Positions 21,439-33,897 of a stretch of DNA of 64,000 nt are shown here, one piece after another. The stretch comes from Takakia lepidozioides. Its lineage: Eukaryota > Streptophyta > Takakiopsida > Takakiales > Takakiaceae. The notes under the pieces are model-generated. The model was not told the DNA's origin and searched no databases. It worked only from the letters and a program-made list of their open reading frames with translations. Every line of letters starts with the position of its first letter. Position 1 is the first letter of the stretch. The translations under genes were made by a program, and so were the position numbers. The stretch lies in contig CM060733.1 in assembly GCA_030704615.1 (NCBI GenBank), positions 47,430,001 through 47,494,000 on the forward strand, in the 5' to 3' direction.

Positions 21439-22339
21439 CTCAGCCTTCGCAATTGTATCTTCGCCACGACATCAACTCCAGTTGATTTTATATGCTTCTG
21501 TTTTTCATCTAAGCGCCACTCCTTTCAGAAATTTGTGAATTCCAATCTTATAGGCTTTCTAACTTATTGAGAAGCCTCCACCTTCATGCACTGTATGGTA
21601 TCAATGCCCTCCTATTCTGGAATTGTAATGCCATTCCTGGAAGGCTGTTTAGCATACTCCCCTTTGCTAACATGTAGCTGGTACAATGTTGTGCAACGTC
21701 CAAGTACCAGATCGGCAATTGTTGCTGCCACTCTGCATGCCCAATTTTCCAGGCTTGCAATTTGTGTCAATTGTGGACTAAGAATTTTGTAGAAACAGAC
21801 ATTGCCAACTCAGCTCTAATATGGTCTTCAACATAAACATTGAAAGTTTGTCAACTCTGTCAATCAAGTTAAAATAAAGCCTTAGGCATTTCAGATAAAT
21901 ATCCATTATTCCTGTGGTTGCTAGTCAGAGCTCTGTCACGGTAGCATTACTATCTGAATAAAATATTCCACCAGCTGCTCTTTCTCCTTTTCAGAAAAAA
22001 TCAGGAGTAAAGTAACAGTTACTGTTCAAAAGAGAAGCTCCGAAACAGCTTGTGACCATAGAGAAAACCTCCAATTAACTCCCACAGTGCAGAGCACAGA
22101 AAAGGGGCTTTGTTGTTACACCTCGCCACACTAGAGCCTTGGTAGCAGTTGAACAATCACAAGCTATGTTGGAAGTAGTTTGCCATTTCACTGCTCCTTG
22201 CTCAGTCTGACAGACCAGAAGTCTTGACAAAACGTACTTGTCCAATTGACTTTGGCCAACGAGCAGCACTAAACATGCTGCTATGTTCAGAGACTCCTTC
22301 AAACCAGACTTCTTCAAATTGCTCCTGGTGGCACAAAAA
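21439..22339. other. Intergenic, convergent 3' ends
   Basis: AT-rich sequence between the kinesin remnant (plus) and the CID gene (minus), presumably 3' UTR of the latter. No reading frame with family resemblance. Confidence 0.5.
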
Positions 22340-25181
22340 TCAATGCAGTGGAGGGCGAGGGGACCGAGGCCTCACGGGCGTCTTTGATGGGCTCACCCTG
22401 AACAGCCAGGGCATGTATTTCAGTGGCAATTGACTAAGTATGTCACTGTAACTTGTCTATACTCTCAGTCTATTAGTCCACAACACAAAATTGCAGTCTT
22501 CTGAGCTTTTCTCACCTAATTGGAAGCGAGCCTAATATAGCTCCACTGCAATTTAAAGCAGCCATTGCACTCTCCGCCTGCCACAGAGAATTTCATGTCA
22601 ACTTTTGCAACACACTTGAAACCTTGCAACTGTAGAAGCAAGGTTTGCACAACTGAGGAAAACAGCACCATGCAAAATTCCGCAACCCAAAAGGTGAGAG
22701 CTGCAAATCAGCAGGAGAATAACAGCAGACTCTACAGGATGAACTTCCTTACTTCAGCAAACAGGCTGCAAAGGCTGGTCTTGCACACATCATAATACAC
22801 CTTCTCAGAAAAAGCAACTAATGAACCTGCAGATAATGACTGCACCCCTCTATGCAAGTGAGAAGGGAAATGTACTTACCAACACAAACTCCACAAATGC
22901 AATGCGTGTGGAATGATGGTAATCTCCCAGTAATCTCAACCGTGCAACCTTCAAATTCCATCATACAGCCGAGTTGGCACAACAACCATGAAAGTAAGTC
23001 TTTGATCCAACATCCAGAAGATAAATGACTTGAATTCGACGAAGGACAAGTCAATACTTCAAAAAAATAGGGTAGCACAATGTGGCAAAGAATGTGACCG
23101 AGATAGATGATGAGTCCGGGCTACGAGCACACCACATAAGCCTACCTCGCCACACAATGATTCGAAGAAGAGCTTCACATCAGCCTGTGACACCTGCATC
23201 CAAGTTACAGCCTCCTCAGAGCTAAAACCTTCCAATATACGATGTTAATGTTGGATCAGGCAAAAGGTCCTTAGAGAGGAAGGAGATCAATTCATACTCA
23301 TTCAATGCGATTGCTTACAACGCGCCCACAACGTGTTCATGTGACAGACAAGGATGCAAGCGAAGGAAATCAAATTCATGTTCACTTCCACTTCACCTTC
23401 TTGTCAATATTTGTACAATAAATGGTACGGGCGCACATCTCCCGCTCATCTTCAGACTGGACACAAATTTCAACTTGTCAGAGTCCAACAACCAACAGCA
23501 CAAATAAGTCTACGAAGATTCTGAGCACAGAACGTTGATTTGACCACAACCAATGCTCTTGGGGGCTGGATTTCCTTACACAGCCTTACATTCAATTTCA
23601 GCAGCGAAATGTAGTGATGAAAGAAACCTTGAAGTTCTCGGTGGGACAACATTGCCCTGGCGCCCATGCTACATGGGAAACTACACCCAAACCATATTCT
23701 ATAAGTCTCCTGGTTTACACACACTGTCTTCAGAGGATGACATGCTGGAATGCACTTGAGTGTGGCGAATGTAAGTAGACTAAACACCAAATTCAATGCA
23801 AAGAAAAGCCACTATTTGCTTACTCGAGGTAGAAAAGTTGGATTAACAGGAACAATGGCTGTCTTGGAGGGTAGGACACGAACAGGATAGTATCCCAACA
23901 TTGTCCCTGCAAGACTCAATGCTGCACGTGCACCCTCTGGTAGATGAAAGGAAAACACAACCACAACATTGTGAGACAAAGCAGACAAGACATGGGACCT
24001 CCAATTTGGATAGTTGTGAAACCAGAACTTCTTCAAGAAACAACAAGTGCCAGAAAAAGCACGAACTTACCTTCATCGGTAAATTCAACGAACGCAAAAC
24101 GAAGTACAGAATTAGGGTCTCCGCACACACGGCAATCCACCACCTGAAAGAATACATGAGGCAAACCTATAAGCCGGGCATCTTGACATGCCAATTATAC
24201 CTTGTAGAACACATTTGAAAGATCGGAAAGTTACCTGACCACATGTGATGAAGAGAGCTGCCAGTTGCTCTTCTGTCACCTTCCACAACCAAAACAGCAA
24301 GTAGACTCAATAAACTTTGGCTTGGCCATCAGACTAAAAGAAACCAATTTTGACCAGCAGTCAGCTCTAGGAGCAAGAATGAAGCAATGTGGACAACATC
24401 TGCCAAGCTCTCAGAAAAGTTTCATTGTGCATCAATCTCCTTCGTGGAACATTGAAATTGGATGTTTCAGCTGACCAGACTGATCCAATTCAAAGGCAAT
24501 TAGGAATTCCCTAATTCCTAATTAGATGGGAAGAACAAGTATGTAGCGGTAGAAATTTCGTGGTTACCTGTTGATCTATATCAGACACATATACTGTCCT
24601 TCGGATACTATCTTCCCGCTGAGCCCGGCTCGTTCGGCTACTCACTCTTCTTTTATGTCCCTGAATGTAGCCGTTTTTCTTCTAGCACAACCAGGTTCAC
24701 ACAATTGGATCAGGCGCAATCCAAGATCGCAACACTCGTTGGCATCAGCAATAGAGGAACCGAAAAGATTCTGCACGGAGAAGAGAACAAGTAGCCATAC
24801 CTTGCGAGGCTGGCCTTTGGAAGACGTTGCTGAGAGAGCACCAGAGCTTCCATCTACAAGAGACGGTGGGACAAACTCTTTAGCTAAAGGGTTGAGCTTG
24901 GTGAGAAGGTCTTCTAGTTCACGCATACTATCGTTGCTCACATTGCTGCGTGCATCTAATGTTCCTGCTTCCTCATCCCCCTCCCTCTCTCGGGACACAA
25001 CGCCATTCACTCGCGGCGGTTGCGATTGCTGCTGGGGAAGCGATGACGATGCCGGCTTCTGCTGTTCGTACAACTCATCCGCAACCTGCTCAGTCACCTC
25101 CGAAGAAAGAAGCGGATAGCTCCTTGCCATTGGAACCATGTTCATTGCCAGCCCCATCCCTGCATTGTCAACCACAGCCAT
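22340..25181 (-). CDS. CID: CID-type PABP-interacting RNA-binding protein, paralog 1
   Basis: Cytoplasmic or nuclear RNA-binding protein of the plant CID8-13 group. The PAM2 motif LNPLAKEFVPPSL binds the MLLE domain of poly(A)-binding protein, and two RRMs bind RNA. Ten exons: 25181-24801, 24681-24568, 24279-24235, 24143-24071, 23936-23824, 23456-23397, 23193-23146, 22948-22880, 22577-22516, 22397-22340. The sum is 1023 nt, 340 residues. RRM1 has VYVSDI and LRFAFVEF; RRM2 has IYCTNI and TRIAFVEF. The C-terminus is VSPSKTPVRPRSPRPPLH. The ATG chosen is the one aligned with paralog 2; the frame extends 5' without another ATG. Exon lengths 2-10 are identical to those of paralog 2, so both derive from one gene. 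No stop or frameshift is seen. Confidence 0.93.
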
Positions 25182-25309
25182 GCTTCTCTTTCCCGATCCC
25201 CCTTCTCCACACTCAAGCCTTTCCAACGCCTCCCATCACCTCCACAGCTGCATCTCCTTCTTCCTCCACACATCGCAATGCCGGATCCTCATCTTCTCAA
25301 CGCAATCGA

Positions 25310-25600
25310 CCACTGTCTGTCTGTCTCTCTCACTCTCTTCTCTCTCTCTCTCTCTCTCTCTCGATCGATCGATCGACTGTCGACCCGAATGGTCTGTCGA
25401 TGCAAAACTATGCTACGTACATTGTTAGTCACTAGTTTAGTCACTACGCTAGTGTACATTCTGGCCTGATTAGTGACTACTTAGTTACTGATTAGTGTGA
25501 CGTAGAACCGGGAAAGGACTCACTAACTGCTAACTAAAGCCGTAGTTAGTGAGTAGTGAGTAGTGAGTGGTGAGTGGTGAGTGGTGAGTGGTAGGAAGGC
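25310..25600. repeat. CT/GATC microsatellite and GTGAGTG minisatellite upstream of CID paralog 1
   Basis: (CT)n then (GATC)n at about 25325-25378, in the probable 5' UTR (a shorter GATC run also precedes paralog 2), and GAGTGGT-type repeats at about 25550-25592. Confidence 0.75.
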
Positions 25601-26051
25601 ACGAAGTCCAAGCCGCGCTGTTGATACCTGCCTAGGGTTTGTACACGCTCTGGCCCGCCAATACCGGGGTTTCGCCACCCCTACTTGCGTTTCGCCACAG
25701 CGGGCTGGCAGGTCTAAAATGTTTTTCTCGGGGGCTTTATGACAAGTTGCTCCTCGGAATAAACTGGCGATTGATGGTGGGCATTTCGCCGTCCAGTTTG
25801 CTGCCCCGGTCGCCACACTGGGGGACCAGCGCAGGGCCCACGGATTTAGGAGTCTTTACGACTGGGTCCTCACTTCGTCATTCATCCAATTATATTACTT
25901 TATTGTTATTATTTTAATTATATTTTTCATATATATATGGTATGAATTTTTTAAAACTAGGATTCATGTTTTTTTTAGTTTTTTTAGTTTTTTGGGATTA
26001 TACTATATGCCAACTAGTACTGGTCTTTATCCAATGATGTGCAAAACTTCA

Positions 26052-26122
26052 CTAGTAGGTAGATCAGTTGGATAGTGCAACTATTGCCACCCTGGTCAAA
26101 ACCTGCTACCTTGTCGGGGTGT
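26052..26122 (+). repeat. tRNA-derived SINE-like unit, copy 1
   Basis: TAGATCAGTTGGATAGTGCA resembles a tRNA D-arm (A box) and is followed by a degraded B box and CTACCTTGTCGGGGTGTG. Confidence 0.5.
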
Positions 26123-26447
26123 GTACTTTGAATTTATTTGATTTGTTGTTTTTGCTAAAATTAAATCTTTAAAGAAAGTGTTTTTTTTTTTCCCTCCCAA
26201 TATTCAACAAGTAAGGGCTTTGCCCACCAAAAATAGTTTATAATAAAGTTAACCAGGGCTCCAATCCCCTGTTAACCCTTTTTTTTAAAAGGAAAAAAAG
26301 AAAAAAATCTTTGTTAGATTATGAAATAACGTGAATTCTTGCGCTATAATCCTCTCACTTTTTTTTCTTTTTCTTTTTCAACAGGGAAATACCTAGCACC
26401 ATAATTACACTTCCTCGGGGAGGCATCAAATATAAATGTTAGAATAT

Positions 26448-26535
26448 TATCACACCCCACAAGGTAGCAAGATTTGAGCCCAGAATCACTTGGGCACTCA
26501 GTGCTCTATCCAACGGAGCTATGGACTGTGGTTAT
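26448..26535 (-). repeat. tRNA-derived SINE-like unit, copy 2
   Basis: On the minus strand TAGCTCCGTTGGATAGAGCA (A box) and GGGCTCAAATCTTG (B box) lead into CTACCTTGTGGGGTGTG, the same tail as copy 1 in opposite orientation. Confidence 0.6.
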
Positions 26536-26670
26536 AGAAGAAGAGGACTGCGACCAAAGCCGGCGTAACTAACGGCTAGTGATTAGTTTGACGTTGTGAG
26601 CCGTTGCGCCTAGGAAAAATAACAAGGCGTGAGATACAAGGAGGCCCTGCCATTGTTTTATTGATATGAA

Positions 26671-26960
26671 TTGTAACATGTGCCCAACTGGGAACTAAAA
26701 ACTTTCATGTTCCCATTAAGTCCCATGGGAACAACCCATGATATAAACACTTTGGCCAACTTGATGCATAGTCCCGTGAAGTGTAATATGTGCCCAACTG
26801 GGAACTAAAAACTTTCATGTTCCCATTAAGTCCCATGGGAACAACCCATGATATAAACACTTTGGCCAACTTGATGCATAGTCCCGTGAAGTGTAATATG
26901 TGCCCAACTAGGAACTAAAAACTTTCATGTTCCCATTAAGTCTCATGGGATGCGTTAGTC
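26671..26960 (+). repeat. 110-bp tandem repeat, about 2.5 units
   Basis: TGCCCAACTGGGAACTAAAA recurs at 26681, 26791 and 26901, an exact 110-bp period, with units nearly identical. The array ends about 670 bp before the next gene start. Confidence 0.95.
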
Positions 26961-27631
26961 CCTACCCTGTCGAGTCTTACTACGCGAATGCGGAATAACA
27001 TGCTCGTGGAATACACAACAGGCATGGCAGAAAAAGAAGACTGAAGCTGAAGTTTGCATTGGCAGTTTCAAGCATTGCAACAATTCTTATTTTTAGGTCC
27101 CAAGCTTCTTTCTACCATCCTACTTGAGTTGTGCTTGGGAGACAACTCTTTCCTTTGTCTCTGTTCATCCGTCCACATTCATCAGCGCGTGGACGTGTGG
27201 ATAGCGCTCCGCACTGCTGAGCTCACGACGTGTGGATCAAAATCCAAGGAATCGAAACAAGTGATAGTCGACGACGAGCTGATGCAATCCATCTCAGCTG
27301 CTGCTGCGGAATGCGTGGAGTTCTGTGTTGATCTGGACTGGATTCAGCTTCATTAGCTTCCTTTTTCACTTCCACGAATTTGGTTACCCCATTTCCATTT
27401 GCAGCGCACAGTCGGGTAGACAACACAGGATCTCAATGGAAAAATAGTTGCAGTATCGCATTGGCATTTTGAGAAATGGCCTTTCGGATTCCGGAGAACT
27501 TTGCTTTTTAGGCATGATGATACTGCCCGATTAGCTCCAGTGATGCCTGGAAAGCCAAGCCTTCAAAATCTAGGCGTTGAGATTCAGCGGTGAGGAACCT
27601 GGTGTTTTCAGGGTAGCAAGCACGCTCCAGA

Positions 27632-28369
27632 ATGGCTATGGCGGTAAACACAGCCACCTTATCTGTGTCAAATTCTTCAACGTTACAAAAAACTCTGAGC
27701 CCACCCACTTGGCCCAATTCCCGGGGGTCCCTCTTTTGCAGCACTTCTTCTCGTCTCGTTCCCTCCCACTGTTGCTTGATTTCCTCCGCTACATTGTCAC
27801 GGGAAGGCGCCTCTCGTGCTGCCCCCTCGTCATCTACATTTTCTTCAAGTGTTGGAGCTCCTGCCAACCGTCTCCCGTCGTCAAGGTTTGCTAGCAGGGA
27901 GGTTATGATGGTTTGGAGATTGGCAGCGTCGTCAGCAAGAGGTTCTGGAGCTGTAGAGAAAGAGGAGGTGTTCTTTGATGGCGGGCCTCACTACGGGGAC
28001 CTTGTTACAAATCTAGTGTTCGGGCTCACAGTGGTGTGGCTTCCGTTGACCCTCGCGTCCGTGTTCAGATCTCTATTTCTTCGCTACAGGTTCACCAATT
28101 TGCGAGTTACAATCTTGTCAGGATTGACAGGGGAGGACCGTAAGGATTTTACATATGAGGTAATCAAAGATGTGAAATTTGTGCCTCGATTCATTGGAGA
28201 GTGGGGTGATATGGTGATCACTTTGACTGATGGTACCCAAGTGGAAGTGAGGTGCATTCCCAAGTTCCGAGAGATTGCTAAGTACTGCCTTGACAAAGCT
28301 GGTCAAAAGCAAGCTCCCTCTATTGGAAGCAATATCGCATCACCAGCCGCGGGCCCCAAGGGTTTCTAG
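27632..28369 (+). CDS. Plastid-type bacterial PH-domain (YdbS/DUF304-like) membrane protein
   Basis: Intact single-exon gene of 245 codons. Residues 1-105 are Ser/Ala/Arg-rich with few acidic residues, like a chloroplast transit peptide. Then come FFDGGPHYGDLVTNLVFGL and VVWLPLTLASVFRSLFLRY (one or two membrane segments). The last 100 residues have the beta-rich bPH_2 pattern: YRFTNLRVTILSGLTGEDRK, then EWGDMVITLTDGTQVEVRCI and an FREIAKY helix. Such proteins in plants are plastid membrane proteins of largely unknown role. No introns are seen. Its 3' end lies only about 40 bp from a reverse-oriented LINE-type fragment, which may supply its terminator region. Confidence 0.85.
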   Translation: MAMAVNTATLSVSNSSTLQKTLSPPTWPNSRGSLFCSTSSRLVPSHCCLISSATLSREGASRAAPSSSTFSSSVGAPANRLPSSRFASREVMMVWRLAASSARGSGAVEKEEVFFDGGPHYGDLVTNLVFGLTVVWLPLTLASVFRSLFLRYRFTNLRVTILSGLTGEDRKDFTYEVIKDVKFVPRFIGEWGDMVITLTDGTQVEVRCIPKFREIAKYCLDKAGQKQAPSIGSNIASPAAGPKGF

Positions 28370-28411
28370 GCCGTCTTGGTGAAGCATTAATTGTGGAGAG
28401 TTTTGCAAGTC

Positions 28412-28830
28412 TCATCTTGTCGGATACAGATTGTCGACCGAAGTTTTTTTCTCATTCAATGCAACGACGTTTTCTCGTAGGGGATCATTCCCCAAATAGT
28501 GTAGAACAAATCTTATGGAAGATGTTTCCGTTTCTGATATGCTTGGTTGGTCGTCGTCTGAGCAATCGTGCTTGGTGAACTTCTGTTTGAGATTACTTTC
28601 AAAGTTGGTAAACAGGGGTACAGGCACAATTCCCTTGCACTCTCCCTTTCCTCTCTGCTTCTGTTTGCTGTTCAAAGGTAGGCTTGCTGCCCTGAGTTTA
28701 AATTTCAGTCTAGTGCCGAGAGTGGGTAGACCCTTGAGGTCATCCAAGATGTCCTCCCCCATGTCACTGACTGGAAACAAGTTTAGAACTTCCCTGAACA
28801 TAGAGAGAGAGAGAGAGAGAGATGCTCGTT
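28412..28830 (-). pseudogene. LINE-type ORF fragment, internally deleted copy of the 58.1 kb ORF
   Basis: Shares NLFPVSDMGEDILDDLKGLP and the TRLKFKLRA...GKGEC stretch with the ORF at 58141-58821. It lacks about 105 bp carrying the C-x2-C...H-x4-C finger, then continues into an unrelated tail. The right end is a (CT)n tract on the coding strand. Confidence 0.75.
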
Positions 28831-28958
28831 CTTTGTTCCCCAAACTCAGTACCACAGAAAAGTTTGCAAATCTGCAAAGAACTGATGCCAACAAGAACAA
28901 GACGGCCCATTAGCCAGATTATTAGTATGATACGATCACCAGAGATCACAAACATCAC

Positions 28959-30030
28959 TAATGACTGCCCAGGATTAAAAATTTGTCCAGATTTCGTGAG
29001 TCAAACCACAGCTGATATCAAGCGTTCCACTGAAGATACTTCCAGCCACACTGATGCTTCAAATCTTAGCTACTGACAAAAGCATGCAAAGGTGAACATC
29101 CTCAACGTCACCTGTAGAATTTCCTCACACTCTACATATCCTATCAGTTTGCATAGGAGAGTATGAATGCATATTTCAGAGAATTGGGCTGCTGCAGACT
29201 TTTGAGTCAGTCACTCCAATGACCACCAGACAACTGCAGCCTGCTGACAGACGACCAATCAGCCTGCAGAGTGAAGGAGAGGGGGACACCTGACAGACAT
29301 GCCTTTAAAAAATTCAACTTCTCTTCTTTAGATTCACATGTGAGCATACAAAAGGTGGTCACCTTTCTACACCTGACAGACATGCCTTTTACTTCTCTTC
29401 TTTAGATGCACATGTGAGCATATAAAAGGTGGTCACCTTTCTAGAAGAGCCAAAATACCTCCTTGGAAGAATCGAAGTTATAAATGACACAGATAAGATG
29501 TTTGCAGGTTGCAGCATATCTGAAAGTTAGTATCTGTGGTGTTCAATTACATCACACTTGTTAGGAGAGCTGAGATGCCAATTAATGGAGATTCAAAAAT
29601 GTCAAAATGATGATGGCTTCCTTGACTTATGGACCTAAAGTAACATCCATTACAACGTTTTCCATCTGCTCCCATAATCACTATCATGTTCAATCCATGC
29701 AAGCAAGCAGGGGGTCACTTCACCATCACAGTACACACCTTCATCTGTGTGGACAAAGAGTTATTTCTGATGCGGCTCAACTTCATGAATAACCTAGATG
29801 AATAACTTGCAAGGTATCCATCTATTTGTATTCTCAGAACTGCAATATTGTGGTGCAGTTTGGAGTGGCAAAGTACAATTCCTGCTTAGCAAGACCTAAG
29901 ATCTATCCAGAAAGTCTAACGTGCTGTCTGCCACATTTCCCTAGATATGTCAAGTAAAGCACCAATAAAGATTCAAGAAGTCACAAACGCTTTGGACTAC
30001 ACTAACTATTTTCAAAGACAAAAACATGAG
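28959..30030. other. Intergenic, includes an 82-bp tandem duplication
   Basis: About 29287-29450: ACCTGACAGACATGCCTTT...AAAGGTGGTCACCTTTCT is repeated twice, each unit ending in the palindrome-like AAAGGTGGTCACCTTT. No gene recognised. Confidence 0.6.
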
Positions 30031-33000
30031 TTACAAGCTGTTTGTTGGGAGGCTTGTAAAAGGAACCCTGCCAGCGCTTTTCACCCACCAACCCACAGCA
30101 ACAGCCACGGATACTGCTGCCAATGACAAAAGAAGGGAGAATGCACCAATGGCACCTGCAGTTGCCCTTGAAACACCTCGCTCACTACTAACTGCTCCTG
30201 GCAAAATCTCCAGCTTTACCCAATCACAGCTCACCGAGTAGTGCTCAACAGCAACCCAAGGTGCTCCATTCACAGGATACCAAAAGGCTGCAGCGAATCT
30301 GTGTGCCCCACCAATTGTGAACTGAGCATCCTGCATGGGCACGGCGACGAGGTGAAATTTCATGCCCCCATGGACCCTGCTATGACCCATGACCAACAAA
30401 TATGTGCAAACCAGACCAGCCAGTTGGACTTTCAAAGCACAATTCTCAATAGAAGATGAGATCTAAACATATATAAGACCACCCTGCTACTTTACCCACA
30501 ATATCCTGGTATCAAGCAAAATGTGCACGGGAGAACTTTGAAATGGTATCGTCAATATGAATGTCTGGACGTGCACACCTCCTGAAGACGATCAGACGTG
30601 CGAAGTGGCCTTGCAAACTCAAAGGTGTAGCTACCAGTGCTTCCCACTGTTCCATAAGGACTATCAGATAGCACCAGCCCTGCAGAGACTCTGCTCAGTA
30701 TTTCTACAAACATCTGAAGTAAATTCTACTTTGCAACCTTTCCTACAAGGGGACAAATTTGACAAGGTTCTGGCGACAACATCCTCACACCAGCTTGAAA
30801 ACAAGTAGGAGTAAACACGAAGCTATCTTGTGAAGCACAAAAACAAAGAATAAAAAGGAATCATCAGAGAGAAAGATACCATAACCAGTATCTGTAATGC
30901 TATGAGTCCAAGATCCACGCCAGTCATTTAGCGCACCACCAACCTTTCCTGAAAGCAACAGTCGAATTGTTAACAGAGCACCTCTTCGCACCTTTACTTT
31001 TGCTACCAGGAATTATCTTCACACCCTGGTAAGCCTTGTAATGCACCACAAAGTGGAGCATAAATAAGAGACAAATAGGAAGGAGAGAACGCAAACCTTT
31101 AGGGCCATCCCCATCAACATAGCGGCAATGTGGGTTCCATGCATACACATCATTCAAACTGCCAAAGCTGCCACATCATTTGCCATGAAAACTGAGTCAG
31201 TCATTCCAGCCTTGCTCATCATGCAAGTACCGAGACTCTCCAGTTCCACTTCAACTTTTTTATTCCAGTGAGACGCTTCCTGTAACTGTGGCGTACCGAA
31301 GAGAAAATACATTCTTCAGTCACTTGAAAAGATGCATGCTGCCGCTTCATACATTCCTTACACAACCGATGGATGCAAGAGGAACGCAGTCAAGAGTATA
31401 GTGGTTATAGCTGCACGACATTCTTGGCACCGAAGAGCTCCACCGCCCAATAAACTCCCCCTTACTCTCGTCCAAGACCCTACACATCTAGAATCCCTCC
31501 TGGGTTGTGGACTTTATGCCTCAGAAGTACCTGTCTATTCCTGTGCCATTCAGGTTGTCGAAGAGATTGGCACCATACAGGCGACCGGGAATGGCAGAGC
31601 TGGTGGGAAAGTGCATGATGTCCACTTCATGTCCAGCGCAAGTGCTGCTGGAGCATGTGGCTGTCCCCTCCTTGCACCCACCCATCTGAAGCACCACACC
31701 CAACCTCATTTGGTCAAGGTCCTCTGCATCCAACTCCTACTTCATGAACAAACCCCACAGGGTAATATAAAAAAACTACGGATGGGAACAAGCTAAGGTA
31801 CAGCCCACTTTGACCTCAGAAGGTATTACTTGGAAATTAATACATTGGAGCAGGCCACCGGTCGTCAGTTGCACATGAGACATCATGCCAGAATTAAAAG
31901 ATGCAACAACTTTACATATCCCACATTTTCCAAACTTAGCCAGCAAGTTTTGCCCCAATGACATCAAAATTTAACGAAGATGCTCTAGTCATCAGAAACA
32001 ATCTCACTGCTGTTCCAGGAACAGTATCACAAAACAGCTGACAAGTGCCACCAGACACAAGCTGACCCAAAAATTGCAGAATATTTTTGTTGGTATATTG
32101 GTAACAATGTGAAGGGTTTCCCAGCACTTAGTAGCAACTGAAAAGGGAATTTGAGAGACTGCAAACGACACCAAGTGAAGGAGCTCATAAAGGAAAAAAG
32201 AGATGTTTTGGGCTGTCATGCTGCTTCTGTCCCATTAGCTTTTGGATTCCCCCCTGTTGAAGCAGTCTGGACTTGTCTACCTCTTAGTATATGTCTAGTG
32301 CAGGCATCTCGAACATTCTTGAACACTGTTCCTCCAACAGTGTGAAAGCTCGGTCCTTTTGAACAGAATACAGAAAAATCGTTCATCGCAGAAAGAAAGC
32401 TCAGACAATGAGTTACATCAACCGGCTTCCATTGAGTCAGGAACCTGGAAGCACTGCAGCGATGTCCAGCCAGGGCAACCCAAGCCAGGTGAGACATTCC
32501 CTACAATTTTGTTGCAATTTTTCGTGACATTCAAGCAGTGCACCTCCCATTCACAAAGTGTGGGCGCAACAGCTAACCTTTTGTCAGATGAAAGAGACAC
32601 AAAGCAGCTAACAAGTCCCACACAAGGAGTGAAGTGCCAAATCACACAAGGGCTTACATTATAGTAGGTGGCATCATCCCCCACTCCAAACATAAGCGCC
32701 ACCGACGCACAGTTTGAGGGCTGCCTGCAAGTCCCACACATCACTTAACTCGCTATCTATCTGCGTCTACTTTCCACATTCTCACGAGTCACATTGCCCA
32801 CCTCCAGAATTGCTGAATTTAAAAAAAGTACAATCTGCGAGGCACAGGAACCTATGACACTAATAATTTTTGCTGAGCCCTAAGGCAGTACAAAATCAAG
32901 GAGTTCCTCTGAACTAAGGCCTAACTTGAAAAACACAGATTTTTGCTGTCTCTCTTGTGGAAGTGGATTTCGACTTGAGTCTAGACTACTAGTCTAGTCT

Positions 33001-33897
33001 CACAAGTCTGTCCTCTGTACTGTGCAGATTCTGTGAAGCATCACAACGAAAGGTAAAATGCACGTGCTGATGTCAGATATTTTAAAGATTCCTTCGAAAA
33101 ATCCCTCTAGACCAGGTATCCAAAATAATAAGTCCACAACCCTTTGTGTGCCCTAAAAAATACAATGCAGATAGCTTCCCTTACTACTCAAAGGTCTAAA
33201 AGGAACCATGTACTTACCCGCTTTGATACGCATAAGCTCCAGGCACTTCAAGCAAGAAAAAGAGGTCCCGACCATCATGGGCCACCTGAGAACACATAAT
33301 GTTAGTCCATGGCTACAATTTCTACAGTACAGACATGACCATTTCAAATCTATGCTGAATTCATGTGATTCCAGGTCTAAAGTGATTAATCGCTACATTG
33401 TGCATGCCGGAAGGGAAAAACACTTGTTCTGGTCAAATGCTTCCCCTCAAAGGTTATAAACATTCTCACTCCGAAAGGCACAAATGACGTAGATTTCATC
33501 GCCCTGGAGTCTGTCCTGCACAGTTGATTTGACTCGACCAACTGACCAAATCATAACCATCCGAGCATGAAGAAAGGAAAGATTTTCATCTGAGAAAGGA
33601 CACATACGAAACCTTGATCTGCATAGAACCGTCTCCTTGGGGATAAGCTTGGTTTGGTTTAGGATTTATGGCTTGCAGTAGAGAAAAGGTGTGACCGTCA
33701 ATACCCGCCCAGTCATTGGACTTCCCGTCCACGGTGATGCCACCAGGCATGAAAGCCGCCTGGAGACTCACACCCAAATTTCGCGCACAGGGCGGCGCGT
33801 TGGACTGTTGATTGTGAGCTGTCACGCGCGAGGCGTGCAGCAGCAGCAAGCACAGCAGCAGGCATAGTGTAGAAGCAGCTGCCACGCTGCTCTTCAT
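30031..33897 (-). CDS. Secreted, membrane-anchored ethylbenzene-dehydrogenase-like heme-domain protein
   Basis: Eight exons: 33897-33613, 33285-33218, 32724-32658, 31685-31531, 31167-31097, 30948-30880, 30679-30579, 30330-30031. The sum is 1116 nt, 371 residues. The first 27 residues are a signal peptide (CLLLCLLLLHASRVTA). The lumenal or extracellular part contains DGRDLFFLLEVPGAYAYQSG, CASVALMFGVGDDATYYN, GTATCSSSTCAGHEVDIMHF and DVYAWNPHCRYVDGDGP, the pattern of the plant proteins annotated as cytochrome c-552/DMSO-reductase-like heme-binding (EB_dh, PF09459-type). Residues about 330-350 form one hydrophobic anchor (IGAFSLLLSLAAVSVAVAV) near the C-terminus. The start is placed at the second in-frame Met, just before the signal peptide; a Met 25 codons upstream would put a charged stretch in front. 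The electron-transfer role is inferred from the family. Confidence 0.85.

Larger units (their letters stand above)
25601..27631. other. Intergenic region with SINE-like and tandem repeats
   Basis: Upstream of the bacterial-PH gene. Apart from the separately listed repeats, it holds T-rich and A-rich tracts and no gene. Confidence 0.5.

Noticed and set aside
25310-25435. Protein frames with SLSLSLS runs
   Set aside because: Translations of a (CT)n microsatellite.
26448-26535. Functional tRNA gene
   Set aside because: A and B boxes are visible but the acceptor and anticodon arms do not fold; a second diverged copy shares the non-tRNA tail.
27508-27867. Minus-strand frame of 119 codons
   Set aside because: Antisense to the transit peptide of the bacterial-PH gene; no features of its own.
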